Shown here: piece after piece, positions 1-9,473 of the stretch
Layout: each line of letters opens with the position of its first letter
How positions within the stretch are numbered: position 1 is the first letter of the stretch
Source of the DNA: Terriglobia bacterium
GTDB lineage: Bacteria > Acidobacteriota > Terriglobia > JAIQFV01
Reading direction: 5' to 3'
DNA length: 64,000 nucleotides
Assembly: GCA_028716525.1 (NCBI GenBank)
Contig: JAQUPQ010000003.1
Span: forward strand, 40,336 to 104,335
Notes under the pieces: model-generated
The model's input: the letters and a program-made list of their open reading frames with translations, nothing else
What the model was told of the DNA's origin: nothing
The model's database searches: none
Translations under genes and position numbers: made by a program

Positions 1-1275
1 AATGGAAAGACCAATCCCCACCGACATCAAAAACGGCAGATACTTGATTTTTCGCCACCAGGTGTCCGGAAAGAGCTCCCGCTGTGAGACCAGATAAAAT
101 GACGAAATCGAAAACGTGGAAGCCATGAACAACGGCAGGTCGATCCACAACATCTGCGACCAGCCCTGATAGAAGCGCACGATGGTGGCCGGCAACAGGA
201 TGAGCGACAGGATGACCATCAAGGGATAAGCGATGTTGGCGGTGAGATGAAAGAAGGCCTCAATCTTCACGCGCAGGGGAAGCTGGGCGCGCAAAATCAT
301 GGGCAGATCCTTCTTGGCGCATTGAATCAACCCTTTGGCCCATCGGAACTGCTGCACCTTGAAGGCATTCATCTCCACGGGCAACTCGGCATCGCACACA
401 ATCTCCGGAACGTAAACAAACTTCCATCCCTGCATCTGGGCGCGATAACTCAAATCGGTATCTTCGGTAAGGGTGTCGTGTTCCCATCCTCCGGCAGTTT
501 CAATCGCTTTGCGGCGCCAGATCCCGGCCGTTCCGTTGAAGTTGAAAAACCGTCGGGCCAAGAATCGGGCCCCGTGTTCGATCACAAAGTGGCCGTCGAG
601 GAGAATTGATTCCACCTGTGTCAGGAAGGAATAATTGCGATTGATATGCCCCCATCGCGTCTGCACCATGCCGACCTTGGGCTCGGTAAAATAGTGGATC
701 GTGCGCTCTAAGAAATCCGCCGGGGGCGTGAAATCGGCGTCAAAAATGGCGATGAATTCTCCCGTGGCGGTCTTCAGGCCCTCTTCCAGGGCGCCCGCCT
801 TGAACCCGGTACGATTGCTGCGGTGATGATAGGAGATGTCGAGGCTTGTTCCGTGATATCGTTCGACCACTTGACGCGCAATTTCCTGGGTCTCATCGGT
901 GGAGTCATCCAACACCTGCACCTGCAGCAGCTCCCGCGGATATTGAAAGTGACTGACCGCCTCGACCAGGCGGTCTACCACATAGAGCTCGTTGAATATA
1001 GGAAGTTGAATGGTCACACGAGGCAGGGAATCGAACCGCGACGTAATCTTGGCGCGGTTGGCGCGGTGCTTGAAATAGAGATAGACAAGATGATAACGGT
1101 GAAATCCGTACATCGCCAGGATGGTCAACACGGTGAAGTACGGGATCAGGAGCATCAGGTCAAAACCATTTGCCTGATACAGGCCGACGAAACGATCATG
1201 TGGAAATACGGAGCGCCACGCCTTATCCCAAGGCGAAAGGGGCGCCATCACGATTAACAGATTCATCCAACTCAT
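1..1275 (-). CDS. Cellulose-synthase-like family 2 glycosyltransferase (3' part beyond the window)
   Basis: I translated the minus strand from ATG at 1275 to the window edge, about 425 codons without a stop. It shows the processive GT2 signature: DDSTDE near residue 122, a DAD metal/UDP-sugar motif near 179, TED (catalytic base region) near 267 and QQFRWAKG (QxxRW) near 308. A hydrophobic segment near residues 45-60 precedes the catalytic domain, and several more follow it. This is the layout of membrane beta-glycan synthases such as CslA/BcsA-like enzymes, which polymerise a sugar nucleotide and export the chain. A GGTGAG-like ribosome site lies just before the start. The sugar used cannot be read from sequence. 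The C-terminus is not in this window. Confidence 0.9.
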   Translation of the reverse strand, partial: MSWMNLLIVMAPLSPWDKAWRSVFPHDRFVGLYQANGFDLMLLIPYFTVLTILAMYGFHRYHLVYLYFKHRANRAKITSRFDSLPRVTIQLPIFNELYVVDRLVEAVSHFQYPRELLQVQVLDDSTDETQEIARQVVERYHGTSLDISYHHRSNRTGFKAGALEEGLKTATGEFIAIFDADFTPPADFLERTIHYFTEPKVGMVQTRWGHINRNYSFLTQVESILLDGHFVIEHGARFLARRFFNFNGTAGIWRRKAIETAGGWEHDTLTEDTDLSYRAQMQGWKFVYVPEIVCDAELPVEMNAFKVQQFRWAKGLIQCAKKDLPMILRAQLPLRVKIEAFFHLTANIAYPLMVILSLILLPATIVRFYQGWSQMLWIDLPLFMASTFSISSFYLVSQRELFPDTWWRKIKYLPFLMSVGIGLSI

Positions 1276-1773
1276 CTCACCAACCCCAATCGAAAACACC
1301 CCTCTCAGCACTTTGTGAGGAGATGAAGAAGACCCAAATCCGAGAATCTCAAGCCATGGGTTTGGGTGGCTCTGATTTCTTGATGCTTGCGCGAACCAAC
1401 CGGCCACAGAAACGAAACCGACAGCGGTTGAGACTGTCGGTCAGGACGGCGCGATGTCTAACGGCCTCTTCGTGGCCACCGGAGCTTTCTGATTATAGAG
1501 GTTCAGGCCAAATTGTCAACGGAAGGACGGCCTCTGTGGCTTCACCCGCGTTGATTCAAAGAGATCTATTTCAGACATAAAATGGCCTGATTAGGGATTC
1601 CCCATTCCCCACGTTTTCGTGCCCGGAAAGACCCTGAAATACACCAAATCGTGTATTCGAAAACCCCTGTAAAATATGGGTCAAATTTAAATTCGGAAGC
1701 TGCAACCTGTGCCTTATAATCTTCATCTACACGGGGTGTAAGGCAGGTAGAAGCCGCAAGGAGGAGGGCCATC
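1276..1773. other. Intergenic region, divergent promoters presumed
   Basis: About 500 bases separate the minus-strand glycosyltransferase from the plus-strand FecR-domain gene. I see no convincing gene, hairpin or riboswitch here. It must hold the promoters of both divergent genes, but I could not pick out clear -35/-10 pairs. Confidence 0.5.
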
Positions 1774-4026
1774 ATGAGACAACATTTCCTGAAATTCATT
1801 GCGACGAGCATTGCAGTATTCGCGCTGGCGGTTTCAGTGAACGGATTGTGGGCTCAGGACTCCGGTTACCCGCAACCTGACTACACTCAGAATGGGGACA
1901 GCTCCTACCACGGCCGCGTCGTTCGCCTCAGTTTGGTGGAAGGCGATGTATCGTTACAGCACGGATCGGATGGCCAATGGCTGGACGCGACTATCAACGC
2001 GCCCTTAGTGCAGGGCGACCGCATTTGGGTGGGAGCGCAGGGGCGTACGGAAGTCGAATTCGACGACGGGACTTATGTCCGTCTGGCCTCGAACAGTGTT
2101 TTGGAGATTCAAAATCTGGATCTCAACTCCGACGGCCGATACAGCCAAGTCTTTCTGAGCCAGGGGTTGGCCTACGTCAACGTGCGCGACAGTTATAACG
2201 ACACCTTCCGCGTGACCACGCCCTCCATGGCGGCCGATGTTTATCGGGGAGCTCGCTTCAGCATTGGCGTGAATGGCAACGACGACGTGACGGTGTTCCG
2301 CGGCGAAGTGGTGGTCAACAGTCCTTCCGGCGAGGTCAAGCTTCATGCCAACGACTCCTTCTCTTTGGCGACCGATGGATCCGGTCATTACGATTTGAGT
2401 CAGGCGTCTTCACCCGATAGTTGGGCGCGATGGAATTTTGATCGCGACAGCTATCTCACCCGCGCCTCCAGTTCCCAGTATGTGCCGTCATCGGTTTCCT
2501 ATGGCACTTACGATTTGGACCACTACGGGCGCTGGGCCTACGAAAACGATTATGGTTATGTGTGGCAACCCTATGGCGTCGACTCCTCCTGGATTCCCTA
2601 CAGCTACGGCCGCTGGGTGTGGTACCCCGGCATTGGATACACCTGGGTTTCCTATGAACCTTGGGGATGGTTGCCTTATCACTATGGCAGCTGGGCTTAC
2701 ATTTCCGGCTTTGGCTGGGGATGGCACCCGGGTGCAAGTTTTGCTTATTGGAGCCCCGCGCGCGTGTTCTTTTTCAATTACGGATCGTACGTGGGATGGT
2801 GCCCCTTCTCTCCGTTCGACAATTTCTTTGGAGGGGGAACGTTTATCAATATTAACGTATTTCGCCCGCGCAACTTCTTTGTGAATCGCGTGGTGGTGGT
2901 CAACAACAATACCTTCATCAACAACGTCATTACGCGGGAAAATTTAGTCCGGAATCGTGAAGTGATCACGCAGGCGACATCGGCCCGGAACGTGCAGTTT
3001 GCTTCGCAACCTCGTGTGGAACGCACGCGAGCTTCCGAGGTCCTGCGTCCGTCGACCTTCGCGGGCGGGGCCAGTGCCCGGCTTGCGACCGACTCCAAAG
3101 GATGGAATCGTGAAGACAACATCCGCGGCACCGGAGCTCGTCCCAGTGAAGCTCTCAGGAGTCCGCAGCCATTCGCCGGCGCCAACAGGTCCCCTGTGAA
3201 TCGCGAAGCCATGAATACACCTTCGGGCCAGAACAACGGCACATGGAATCGCGAAGGCACGAACCGACAAGCTCCGAACACCGTAACGCGGCCCGAGCTC
3301 AACAACCGCAGCCGCGAACAAACGTCCGGTCGAGGCACCTATAGCGCCCCACCGCCAAGCCGCGAAGCTTACGGCTCGCAGGGGAACCGCGGGGCGTATA
3401 CTCCGCCTCCGGCACGAACCGAGGCGGCTCGGCCTCAGGGGCAAGGAACACCCTACAATGCTCCGCCTCCGAAGAATGAGCGGAGCGTCACGCCACAGCA
3501 GAATCGCAACCGCGAGGAAAGCCGGCCGAAGACTGATCCACGGTCTCCCAATGGCAGCAACTTTGTTCCTCAAAGAGAGGGGTGGCAGTCCTCTCCAGCC
3601 AATCGGGGAAACTACAATCCCCCGCCGGTTCAATCGCGCTCTTACATCAACTCTTATAACGGATCAAACCAGATGAGCACGCTGGCCCGGCAATCCGTAG
3701 AGCGCCCCAGCACTTCGGCCCCGGCGCAGCGCTATCAGTCGCAAGCACCGCGATCTTATCAATCTGCGCCCATGCCGCGGGAATCATTTTCGAGACCCAC
3801 GTACTCGGCGCCTGCTGCGCCGCAACAATCCTACTCAAGACCGACTTACTCGGCGCCTTCGATGCCGCGAGAAACGTTCTCGCGACCCAGTTATTCTGCG
3901 CCCAGTTACTCAGCCCCCAGTTATCGCAGCGCTCCGGCAGCGCCCCAGGCCCGATCCTTCTCAGCCCCGCGCTCGGAATCAAGACCCAGCAACAATTCCG
4001 GTTCCAATAAGAATTATCGGCGCTGA
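1774..4026 (+). CDS. Secreted FecR-domain protein with YG/W-rich repeats (DUF6600-like)
   Basis: 750 aa. A signal peptide (residues 1-28, ending GLWAQ) is followed by a FecR-type domain at about 50-150 (LVEGDVSLQ, GDRIWVGAQGRTEVEFDDGTY). Residues 235-330 carry repeats rich in Tyr, Trp and Gly (YGRWAY, YGRWVWYPGIGYTW, YGSWAYISGFGWGWHPG), typical of DUF6600 proteins. The C-terminal 350 residues are low-complexity Pro/Ser/Arg/Asn with repeats such as SRPTYSAP. It is probably exported and sits at the cell surface or in the periplasm. The FecR domain is known from sigma-regulator systems, but no sigma factor or receptor is adjacent, so signalling is not implied. AAGGAGGAGGG lies before ATG 1774, and a terminator follows. 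Function unknown. Confidence 0.82.
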   Translation: MRQHFLKFIATSIAVFALAVSVNGLWAQDSGYPQPDYTQNGDSSYHGRVVRLSLVEGDVSLQHGSDGQWLDATINAPLVQGDRIWVGAQGRTEVEFDDGTYVRLASNSVLEIQNLDLNSDGRYSQVFLSQGLAYVNVRDSYNDTFRVTTPSMAADVYRGARFSIGVNGNDDVTVFRGEVVVNSPSGEVKLHANDSFSLATDGSGHYDLSQASSPDSWARWNFDRDSYLTRASSSQYVPSSVSYGTYDLDHYGRWAYENDYGYVWQPYGVDSSWIPYSYGRWVWYPGIGYTWVSYEPWGWLPYHYGSWAYISGFGWGWHPGASFAYWSPARVFFFNYGSYVGWCPFSPFDNFFGGGTFININVFRPRNFFVNRVVVVNNNTFINNVITRENLVRNREVITQATSARNVQFASQPRVERTRASEVLRPSTFAGGASARLATDSKGWNREDNIRGTGARPSEALRSPQPFAGANRSPVNREAMNTPSGQNNGTWNREGTNRQAPNTVTRPELNNRSREQTSGRGTYSAPPPSREAYGSQGNRGAYTPPPARTEAARPQGQGTPYNAPPPKNERSVTPQQNRNREESRPKTDPRSPNGSNFVPQREGWQSSPANRGNYNPPPVQSRSYINSYNGSNQMSTLARQSVERPSTSAPAQRYQSQAPRSYQSAPMPRESFSRPTYSAPAAPQQSYSRPTYSAPSMPRETFSRPSYSAPSYSAPSYRSAPAAPQARSFSAPRSESRPSNNSGSNKNYRR

Positions 4027-4065
4027 TCCGGAATTGCCATCAAATTCAAAATGCATTTTTAAATG

Positions 4066-4095
4066 AAAGTCCGCCCTGGGGCGGACTTTCTGTTT
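4066..4095 (+). terminator. Rho-independent terminator after the FecR-domain gene
   Basis: AAAGTCCGCC, a 4-base CTGG loop and GGCGGACTTT form a perfect 10-bp stem, followed by CTGTTT. It lies 40 bases after the stop codon. Confidence 0.85.
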
Positions 4096-4293
4096 AAGAC
4101 CATCTCATGTTTAATCGACACCCCGCTTCAGAATCATCAAATTCCCTCTTCCTGTTTCTTAATTCGCTCGCTACAATGAACTGTCCAGCTTAATCCAACT
4201 TCGGCCACGAATATTCCGTCTCAATTCCCCAGGAATTGGTTCTTGGAAAATGGATCGGCCGCTTGAGAAACACAATTTGAAAAGGAGATTTCG

Positions 4294-4818
4294 ATGAACG
4301 ATCCTCGTTACCCCATCGGCAAATTTGAATTTCCACCCGAGGTCACGCCGCAGTTGCGGGCCCGGTTTCTTGACGACATCGAACACACTCCGGCCCGATT
4401 GCGAGAAGCCGTGAAAGGGCTCTCTCAGGAACAGATCAATCAGCCCTATCGGGAGGGAGGCTGGACGGTTCGCCAAGTGGTCCATCATCTCGCCGACAGC
4501 CACTTGAATGCCTATGTCCGATTTAAATTGGGTATCACCGAGAACAATCCCGCCATCAAAACCTACGACGAAGCGCTGTGGGCGGAACTGTCGGATGCCA
4601 AGGAAGCAGACATACAGGTCTCATTAAGCTTGCTTGAAGCGTTACACCAGCGATTGACTCAATTCCTGCGCCAATTGAAGGAGGATGAATTCTCCCGCAC
4701 CATCAACCATCCGGATTTTGGGGTTGTGCCGCTCGAAAAGTATCTGGCCATGTATGCCTGGCATGGACGCCACCACGTCGCTCATATCACGGCGCTGCGG
4801 CAAAGCCGGGGATGGTGA
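4294..4818 (+). CDS. DinB/YfiT-family metal-dependent thiol transferase-like protein
   Basis: 174 aa. The sequence matches the YfiT branch of the DinB four-helix superfamily: PIGKFEFPPEVTPQLR at the N-terminus, GWTVRQVVHHLADSHLNAYVRFK near 57-78 and WHGRHHVAHI near 158-167. The His residues at about 65, 161 and 165 should form the metal site. Family members include bacillithiol transferase and putative metal hydrolases; the actual thiol or substrate here is unknown. AAAAGGAGATTTCG precedes ATG 4294. It is a single gene, convergent with the small minus-strand gene at 4961-5284. Confidence 0.88.
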   Translation: MNDPRYPIGKFEFPPEVTPQLRARFLDDIEHTPARLREAVKGLSQEQINQPYREGGWTVRQVVHHLADSHLNAYVRFKLGITENNPAIKTYDEALWAELSDAKEADIQVSLSLLEALHQRLTQFLRQLKEDEFSRTINHPDFGVVPLEKYLAMYAWHGRHHVAHITALRQSRGW

Positions 4819-4855
4819 TGGGGATGTTGATTCGGAGCGCAAATTAAAAACACAA

Positions 4856-4890
4856 CGGCCTGGAGGAGATGAAATTCTCACTCCAGGCCG
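4856..4890 (-). terminator. Intrinsic terminator of the minus-strand gene at 4961-5284
   Basis: CGGCCTGGAG (4856-4865) pairs with CTCCAGGCCG (4881-4890), a perfect 10-bp stem with a 15-base loop. On the minus strand it is followed by a T-rich tract, TTGTGTTTTTAATTT, as expected for termination in that direction. Confidence 0.7.
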
Positions 4891-4960
4891 TGAAAGAACC
4901 TTCGCGGCGTTCGATCCAATGAAAATCTGAACTTCCAGCCGCCGGCTCAACCATCCTGCC

Positions 4961-5284
4961 TTAAATCAAAGCCCGGCGAACCTTTCGGCGTAGGCCGTGC
5001 AATTCCCGGCGAAGGGTATGCAGGCTCTTATGATCATGCGCCGCCAGGGCCGCCTCTCTTTTTTTCTTGAGCTCCTTCATCTGCGCTTTAATCTTGGATT
5101 TGTCCACACCCACGACTTCGTGATGAACGTGCATGTCAATATGCAGCGCCTTGCACAAAGCCTCGAGCAAATGCTCCTTGTTCAGTTGGGTGTAGCCTTG
5201 GACGACTTCTTCACCCAATCCCTTGGCGATTTCGCGCAGTTCGGTCACATCCTTGTGCTTCAGTTCTTCGAAAGTGAATGACAT
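4961..5284 (-). CDS. Small protein with a Rho-N/SAP-like N-terminal segment
   Basis: 107 aa. The N-terminus (FEELKHKDVTELREIAKGLG) resembles the Rho N-terminal/SAP-like fold seen in many small bacterial proteins, followed by TQLNKEHLLEALCKAL. The C-terminal half (residues 60-107) is highly basic and helical, with LKKKREAAL and LRRELHGLRRKVRRAL, suggesting nucleic acid or ribosome contact. It is the last minus-strand gene before an intrinsic terminator and lies 134 bases after the BtuF-like gene, so a shared transcript is possible. I do not recognise a named family with a known function. Confidence 0.7.
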   Translation of the reverse strand: MSFTFEELKHKDVTELREIAKGLGEEVVQGYTQLNKEHLLEALCKALHIDMHVHHEVVGVDKSKIKAQMKELKKKREAALAAHDHKSLHTLRRELHGLRRKVRRALI

Positions 5285-5418
5285 GGATGGCTTCCTTTCT
5301 TGGTGTCCATTGAGCCCCCGATTCTAATCACCCCTGGCCGGGCTTTCAAGAGGAAAGCGTCATCGAAGACCCGATCCGCAAAAACAGCCGCCGTGGATCG
5401 GGCGCGTTCATCAAAACT

Positions 5419-6336
5419 TTAAAACCCGAGCTTTTGAAACCCGTCTGCCGGAATCGAAAGGGTAGAAGCCAAATCGGGATGAATCATGACGGCCATCATT
5501 TCCAAACTGTCCACGATGCGCGGGCCGGGGCGGCTGAAGTATTGATTCCCATCGGCCACAAAGATCCGTCCCTGGCGTACGGCGGGAAGCCGATTCCATG
5601 CCTCGATGTTTTTCAACAGGGGCGTCTCGCGCAACGTCCGTTCGATCGAGAAACCGCAACAACTGACCACCACGATTTCGGGCGCAAACGATTCAATCTC
5701 TTCCCAGGTCAGGCGACGAGAGGGTTTCTTGAATTGGGCCAGGCGATCCACCCCGCCGGCGATTTCCACCAGTTCACCGTTCCAGTGTCCCCCGCAAAAC
5801 GGCGGGTCGATCCACTCCATCAATAAGGTCCGGGGGTGATTGTTAAACCGTGCAACGGCCTCGCGCACCCGGTCGATGCGGCCCTTCAGATCTTGAACCA
5901 GCTTCTCGGCGCGCTCCTGGCGTCCCGTCAATTGCCCCACCGTCAGAATGTTTTCGAGAATATCGTTCAAGCAGGTCGGCTCCAGATTGACTACCGTGGG
6001 AGACGACCGCAATCCTTTGACGGCATCGCGGACATACTCGTAGGAGACCGCACACACGTCACACAACTGCTGGGTCAGGATCACATCGGGCTGAACTTTT
6101 TGCAGAAGATCAAAATCCAGATCGTAAATGCTGCCGCTCTCATGCAGTGTGCTGGATACGAGCGTGTCGATTTCGTGGCTGGATAGGTTCGAGTCTACTC
6201 GCGCCCGGGTCATCTTGGGTTTATTCATTGCCTCCGGAGGAAAATCACACTCGTGCGATACGGCCACCAACTCGTCACCGAGCCCGAGGGCGTAAACGAT
6301 TTCCGTGCTGCTGGGAAGCAGCGAAGCGATTTTCAT
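5419..6336 (-). CDS. Cobalamin-binding BtuF-like protein lacking a signal peptide
   Basis: 305 aa. It has the class III helical-backbone substrate-binding fold of BtuF/FhuD proteins: IASLLPSSTEIVYALGLGDELVAVSHECDFP at the start, PDVILTQQLCDVCAVS near 104-119 and PEIVVVSCCGF near 219-229. It begins directly with the binding domain. I checked upstream of ATG 6336 and found an in-frame TGA within 25 bases, so no export signal can be added. It is therefore probably cytoplasmic, or exported by an unknown route. It lies at the end of the B12 cluster, downstream of the btuB-like gene. It differs clearly from the exported BtuF at 12274-13248. Binding of B12 itself is inferred from family and context. 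Confidence 0.85.
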   Translation of the reverse strand: MKIASLLPSSTEIVYALGLGDELVAVSHECDFPPEAMNKPKMTRARVDSNLSSHEIDTLVSSTLHESGSIYDLDFDLLQKVQPDVILTQQLCDVCAVSYEYVRDAVKGLRSSPTVVNLEPTCLNDILENILTVGQLTGRQERAEKLVQDLKGRIDRVREAVARFNNHPRTLLMEWIDPPFCGGHWNGELVEIAGGVDRLAQFKKPSRRLTWEEIESFAPEIVVVSCCGFSIERTLRETPLLKNIEAWNRLPAVRQGRIFVADGNQYFSRPGPRIVDSLEMMAVMIHPDLASTLSIPADGFQKLGF

Positions 6337-6466
6337 AAGATCGACAGAATTATTTCATTCTCGACTCGGCAGACGGGTTGAGAAAAGCATAACCGCTTTC
6401 GAAAAGCGGGATGGCCCCTCGGGCCGGTTCATCCCAAGGGTTCTGCTCTCTTGTACAATCTCGTGC

Positions 6467-6628
6467 TCATTGGGATTTTGAAGAGCGCTTCTTTTTTCGG
6501 TGGTATCCACCCCTGGGTCCAAGCCGTCCTTCGCGCCCCATGTTCATGGCCTCGGCAACCGCCTGTTTTTCCGGAACTCCTTCATGCCGGAGTTTTTTGA
6601 TTTTTTTCGAAACGCGATCGTTTGCCAT
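6467..6628 (-). CDS. 53-aa basic protein, DUF6496-like
   Basis: ATG at 6628 opens a 53-codon frame: MANDRVSKKIKKLRHEGVPE, then KQAVAEAMNMGREGRLGPRG and a basic tail ending RKKKRSSKSQ. TAGGATAAAATT precedes the ATG, a well-spaced ribosome site. The pattern (basic, KQAVAIAL-like helix, GRLGPRGGY) resembles small DUF6496-type proteins common in environmental bacteria, whose function is unknown. It sits between the btuB-like receptor and the BtuF-like gene on the same strand, 65 bases after the receptor stop. Confidence 0.65.
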   Translation of the reverse strand: MANDRVSKKIKKLRHEGVPEKQAVAEAMNMGREGRLGPRGGYHRKKKRSSKSQ

Positions 6629-6693
6629 AATTTTATCCTATCTCGCAAGAGGTTCTTGTTAACGTCTCAGGCATTCTCCCCCGCTTCCCAAGC

Positions 6694-9012
6694 CTATTTC
6701 AAGCTCCAACCCTTTTCTCCGCCCAATTGGATGCGAATGCCGGCCAGAAAGTTGAGTCGGTAAGCCGGGAAGCCCAACACTTCCTCATAACGCCGATTCA
6801 GGAAATTGTTAACTCGCGCGTACCCCGTCACTGCGTTCGTGAATTGATACGAACCGCCCACGTTGGCGTCGACATATCCGGTGCCATGAAAAAGGCAGGG
6901 CAATCCCAAGTCGCAGGCAAATGTTCCCAAGTTGGGCTCGACCTCCAGTGTCGGGCCGCGGAAATAAGCATCTGCGGTCAGGGTCAAACGCTTCCGGGTC
7001 CAAGCCGCTTGCAGCGCGCCCGAGTGAGCCGGGCGGCGCAGCAGCGGGTCGCCGACCTTGAAGATCGACTGAACGCGCCCCGGCGCCCCTGTCAACGAAA
7101 GAATTTCCGCGTGCAGGAAGGTGTACTGTCCGCTGAATCGCAGGCTTCGATTCGGTTGGACCGACACCACGCACTCCAGCCCCTGCGCCCGGGCGTTCCC
7201 CAAATTGTCGGAAGAGAAGGTGGACAGATTTCGAAGATCGCCGGTCAGCGTCACAATTTGATCTTTAAAATCATTGAAGAAGTAGGTCACATCCGCAACC
7301 ACGCGGGTGTTCCACCAGGCCGTTTCCACACCGCCATCGAAACTCAAGGACCGCTCGGGCTTCAACCGGGGATTGGAGGTAAACGCCAGCTCAAACCCAT
7401 TGGGTTCTCGAATACCGGTGCCGAACGAGCCGTGAAGCTTGGCGTGACTAAAACCACTGCCGGTCGCCGGGGAGCGCAAAAAATAGGCCGCTGAAACTTT
7501 TGGATTTACTGAAACGATCCCGGAAGGCGAAATCGCCTGATCATGAGAAAAGGGTACGGCCGGAATGCCATCCGTTCGAAAATTTTCAATACGCAGCCCC
7601 GCGGTAATAAACAACCGCTGCTGCCAATTCCACCGGTTCTCGGCGAAATATCCGAAATCATTGCGCCTCAGTGCAAAGATGGCTCCCGACGGTTCCGCCA
7701 CAAAGCTGTTGAAAAATCGCTCGTGTTGGTATTCAAACCCGAACGCCAGCACATCATGGGGTGATATCAAGACGTTGGTTTCGCTTCGAAGTCCGGCCCG
7801 AAGATTGTCGGTGAACGAATCGCCGAAGATCGGACTGATAAAACGAAAGTTGTTTGAAACGACGCTGGATTCCAGGCGTTCCCGAATTTTCGGGGAAAAC
7901 TCATGCTCCAAATAACCGCCGGTGGCGTAATTGTTATTTTTGTCCCGGGAAAACAGATCCAATCCAAAAAAAGTCTGATCGGGGTCGCTCCCGTAAGCGC
8001 CCGGCACCCCGGAATCGTTGGCATTGGCGTTGAAATTCAATCCCAGGCGGGTTCGCTCGGAAATTTCCCGCGACAGATGCGCGAAGAGGTTCTGGTTGCG
8101 GTAGTTGTCGTTGAAATTGGCGCCTTCGCTCTGGAGCCGGGAAAGATTCAAATCCCAATCAAAGCCGCGGTTCAAACCGTTGGCGCCGAAGGCGAACCGC
8201 CGCATTTCAAAGCTTCCTCCTTCACTTTGAAACGTCACGGCCGGAGCCCCCTCGCCGTGCGGGGTCACGATGTTGATGGTGGCGCCGATGGCTTCCGATC
8301 CGTACAAGGCACTTTGCGGCCCACGCACGACTTCAATGGATTGGACATCGTCTGCGGTCAAGTGAGCAAAATCGAATCCCAGACCGCCACCAAAATCGTT
8401 GAGTTTGATCCCATCCAGCAAAACCAAATCGTAATTGGAGTTTCCACCGCGCGCAAACATGGAAGTGACTCCACCCCGCCGCCCGGCATCACTGACCGCC
8501 AGCCCGGGAATCTGCCTCACGATATCGGACACCAATTGCGCGGCTTGTTGATCCAACTCCTCCTTCGAAATCACCGTCATGGAACTCCCCACTTGCGTGA
8601 TCGGTTGATCTGACAAGGAGGCCGACACCACAACGGAATCATTTCGGCCGCTGAGCCGAAGCTTGATCTCCAGGGTTTTGGCTTCACCCGGGCGAACGGG
8701 ATCCACCAGAATGGTCCCTGAGGTAAATCCCGGTTTGTTCACGACCAATTGATAGGACCGCCGGGGAGAAATAGCACAGCGAAAGTAACCTTGAGAGTTG
8801 GTGGTGGTGGTGACCCGAGTTCCCAATTGATCGATGCAATCCACGGCCGCACCGGGAACCACGGCACCCGTCAAATCCTTGACTGTCCCGTCAATGGCGC
8901 TTCCCGGAGCCGCGCTGGTTTTTACGGTGAGAGAACAAACCCCCAGCAAGATCCCCAAACCCAGAACTACCTTGAGACCGAGTCGACGGTGTCGTACGCA
9001 TGTACTGTTCAT
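6694..9012 (-). CDS. btuB: TonB-dependent outer-membrane receptor, BtuB-like (cobalamin)
   Basis: 772 aa. A signal peptide (about 1-34) is followed by a carboxypeptidase-regulatory-like beta-sandwich (37-125; IDGTVKDLTGAVVPGAAV). Next come a TonB plug (about 140-260; VISKEELDQQAAQLVSDIVRQIPGL, VEVVRGPQSALYGSEAIGATINIVT) and a beta-barrel to the end. The extra N-terminal sandwich is frequent in acidobacterial receptors. It would take cobalamin across the outer membrane using TonB energy. The assignment to B12 rests on the cobalamin riboswitch at 9066-9218 directly upstream and on btuFCD next door. AAAGGAG lies 6 bases before ATG 9012. Confidence 0.88.
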   Translation of the reverse strand: MNSTCVRHRRLGLKVVLGLGILLGVCSLTVKTSAAPGSAIDGTVKDLTGAVVPGAAVDCIDQLGTRVTTTTNSQGYFRCAISPRRSYQLVVNKPGFTSGTILVDPVRPGEAKTLEIKLRLSGRNDSVVVSASLSDQPITQVGSSMTVISKEELDQQAAQLVSDIVRQIPGLAVSDAGRRGGVTSMFARGGNSNYDLVLLDGIKLNDFGGGLGFDFAHLTADDVQSIEVVRGPQSALYGSEAIGATINIVTPHGEGAPAVTFQSEGGSFEMRRFAFGANGLNRGFDWDLNLSRLQSEGANFNDNYRNQNLFAHLSREISERTRLGLNFNANANDSGVPGAYGSDPDQTFFGLDLFSRDKNNNYATGGYLEHEFSPKIRERLESSVVSNNFRFISPIFGDSFTDNLRAGLRSETNVLISPHDVLAFGFEYQHERFFNSFVAEPSGAIFALRRNDFGYFAENRWNWQQRLFITAGLRIENFRTDGIPAVPFSHDQAISPSGIVSVNPKVSAAYFLRSPATGSGFSHAKLHGSFGTGIREPNGFELAFTSNPRLKPERSLSFDGGVETAWWNTRVVADVTYFFNDFKDQIVTLTGDLRNLSTFSSDNLGNARAQGLECVVSVQPNRSLRFSGQYTFLHAEILSLTGAPGRVQSIFKVGDPLLRRPAHSGALQAAWTRKRLTLTADAYFRGPTLEVEPNLGTFACDLGLPCLFHGTGYVDANVGGSYQFTNAVTGYARVNNFLNRRYEEVLGFPAYRLNFLAGIRIQLGGEKGWSLK

Positions 9013-9065
9013 GTTTTTCTCCTTTGCCCTCGAAAGGCCGTTCGAATGAACGGTGTTTTAGTTTT

Positions 9066-9218
9066 GTCACCGGCCCGATCTCCTGACTTGAGGGCGCCGC
9101 AGTTGTTTTCGCCTTCCCGCCGGAAAACTTTGGAGCCGGCAGTGACGAAAACCGGAATTGAACCCTCATACAGTTGCGGGGCAGTCGCCGCTTTTCACGG
9201 CGTTCCCGAACCGATGAC
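9066..9218 (-). promoter_or_regulatory. Cobalamin riboswitch upstream of the btuB-like gene
   Basis: Read on the minus strand, the leader contains GGGAACGCCGTGAAAAGCGG, CGACTGCCCCGCAACTGTA, GTCACTG, GGGAAGGCG and AGTCAGGAGATCGGGCC in the order of the adenosylcobalamin aptamer. The closing P1 helix is visible: plus-strand 9211-9218 pairs with 9066-9073 (8 bp with one wobble). Between aptamer and start codon a short hairpin (CCGTTC ATTC GAACGG) is not followed by a U tract, so control may act on translation. Confidence 0.95.
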
Positions 9219-9225
9219 GTGATTT

Positions 9226-9473
9226 CAGACATCAGACATCAGACCCAAGACCAAAGACCCAAGACCCGAAACTTAAAACTGGAACCATAGAAGAGCAGCT
9301 TTCCGATAAAACTTTTGGATGATTCGATTGATGAGATTTGAGATGGCACTTATTTCCTTCAGTCAAGAATCAAGAATTGTCCTCAAGGATCGACTCTTAA
9401 TATCTGCTCTTAGTCTTGGGTCCTGGGTCTTGTGTCTTGGGTCTCTCTTCCCGGGTCTTGGTTCTCTCTCTCA
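9226..9473. repeat. Inverted pair of heptanucleotide arrays
   Basis: Left arm 9226-9274: seven imperfect units in strict 7-base phase (CAGACAT, CAGACCC, AAGACCA, AAGACCC). Right arm 9411-9473: nine units (GGGTCTT, GGGTCCT, GTGTCTT, GGTTCTC), roughly the complement of the left arm. The arms could pair across a 136-base spacer that itself holds CAAGAAT twice. The last right-arm unit contains the stop codon of the gene at 9471-10142. Confidence 0.85.
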
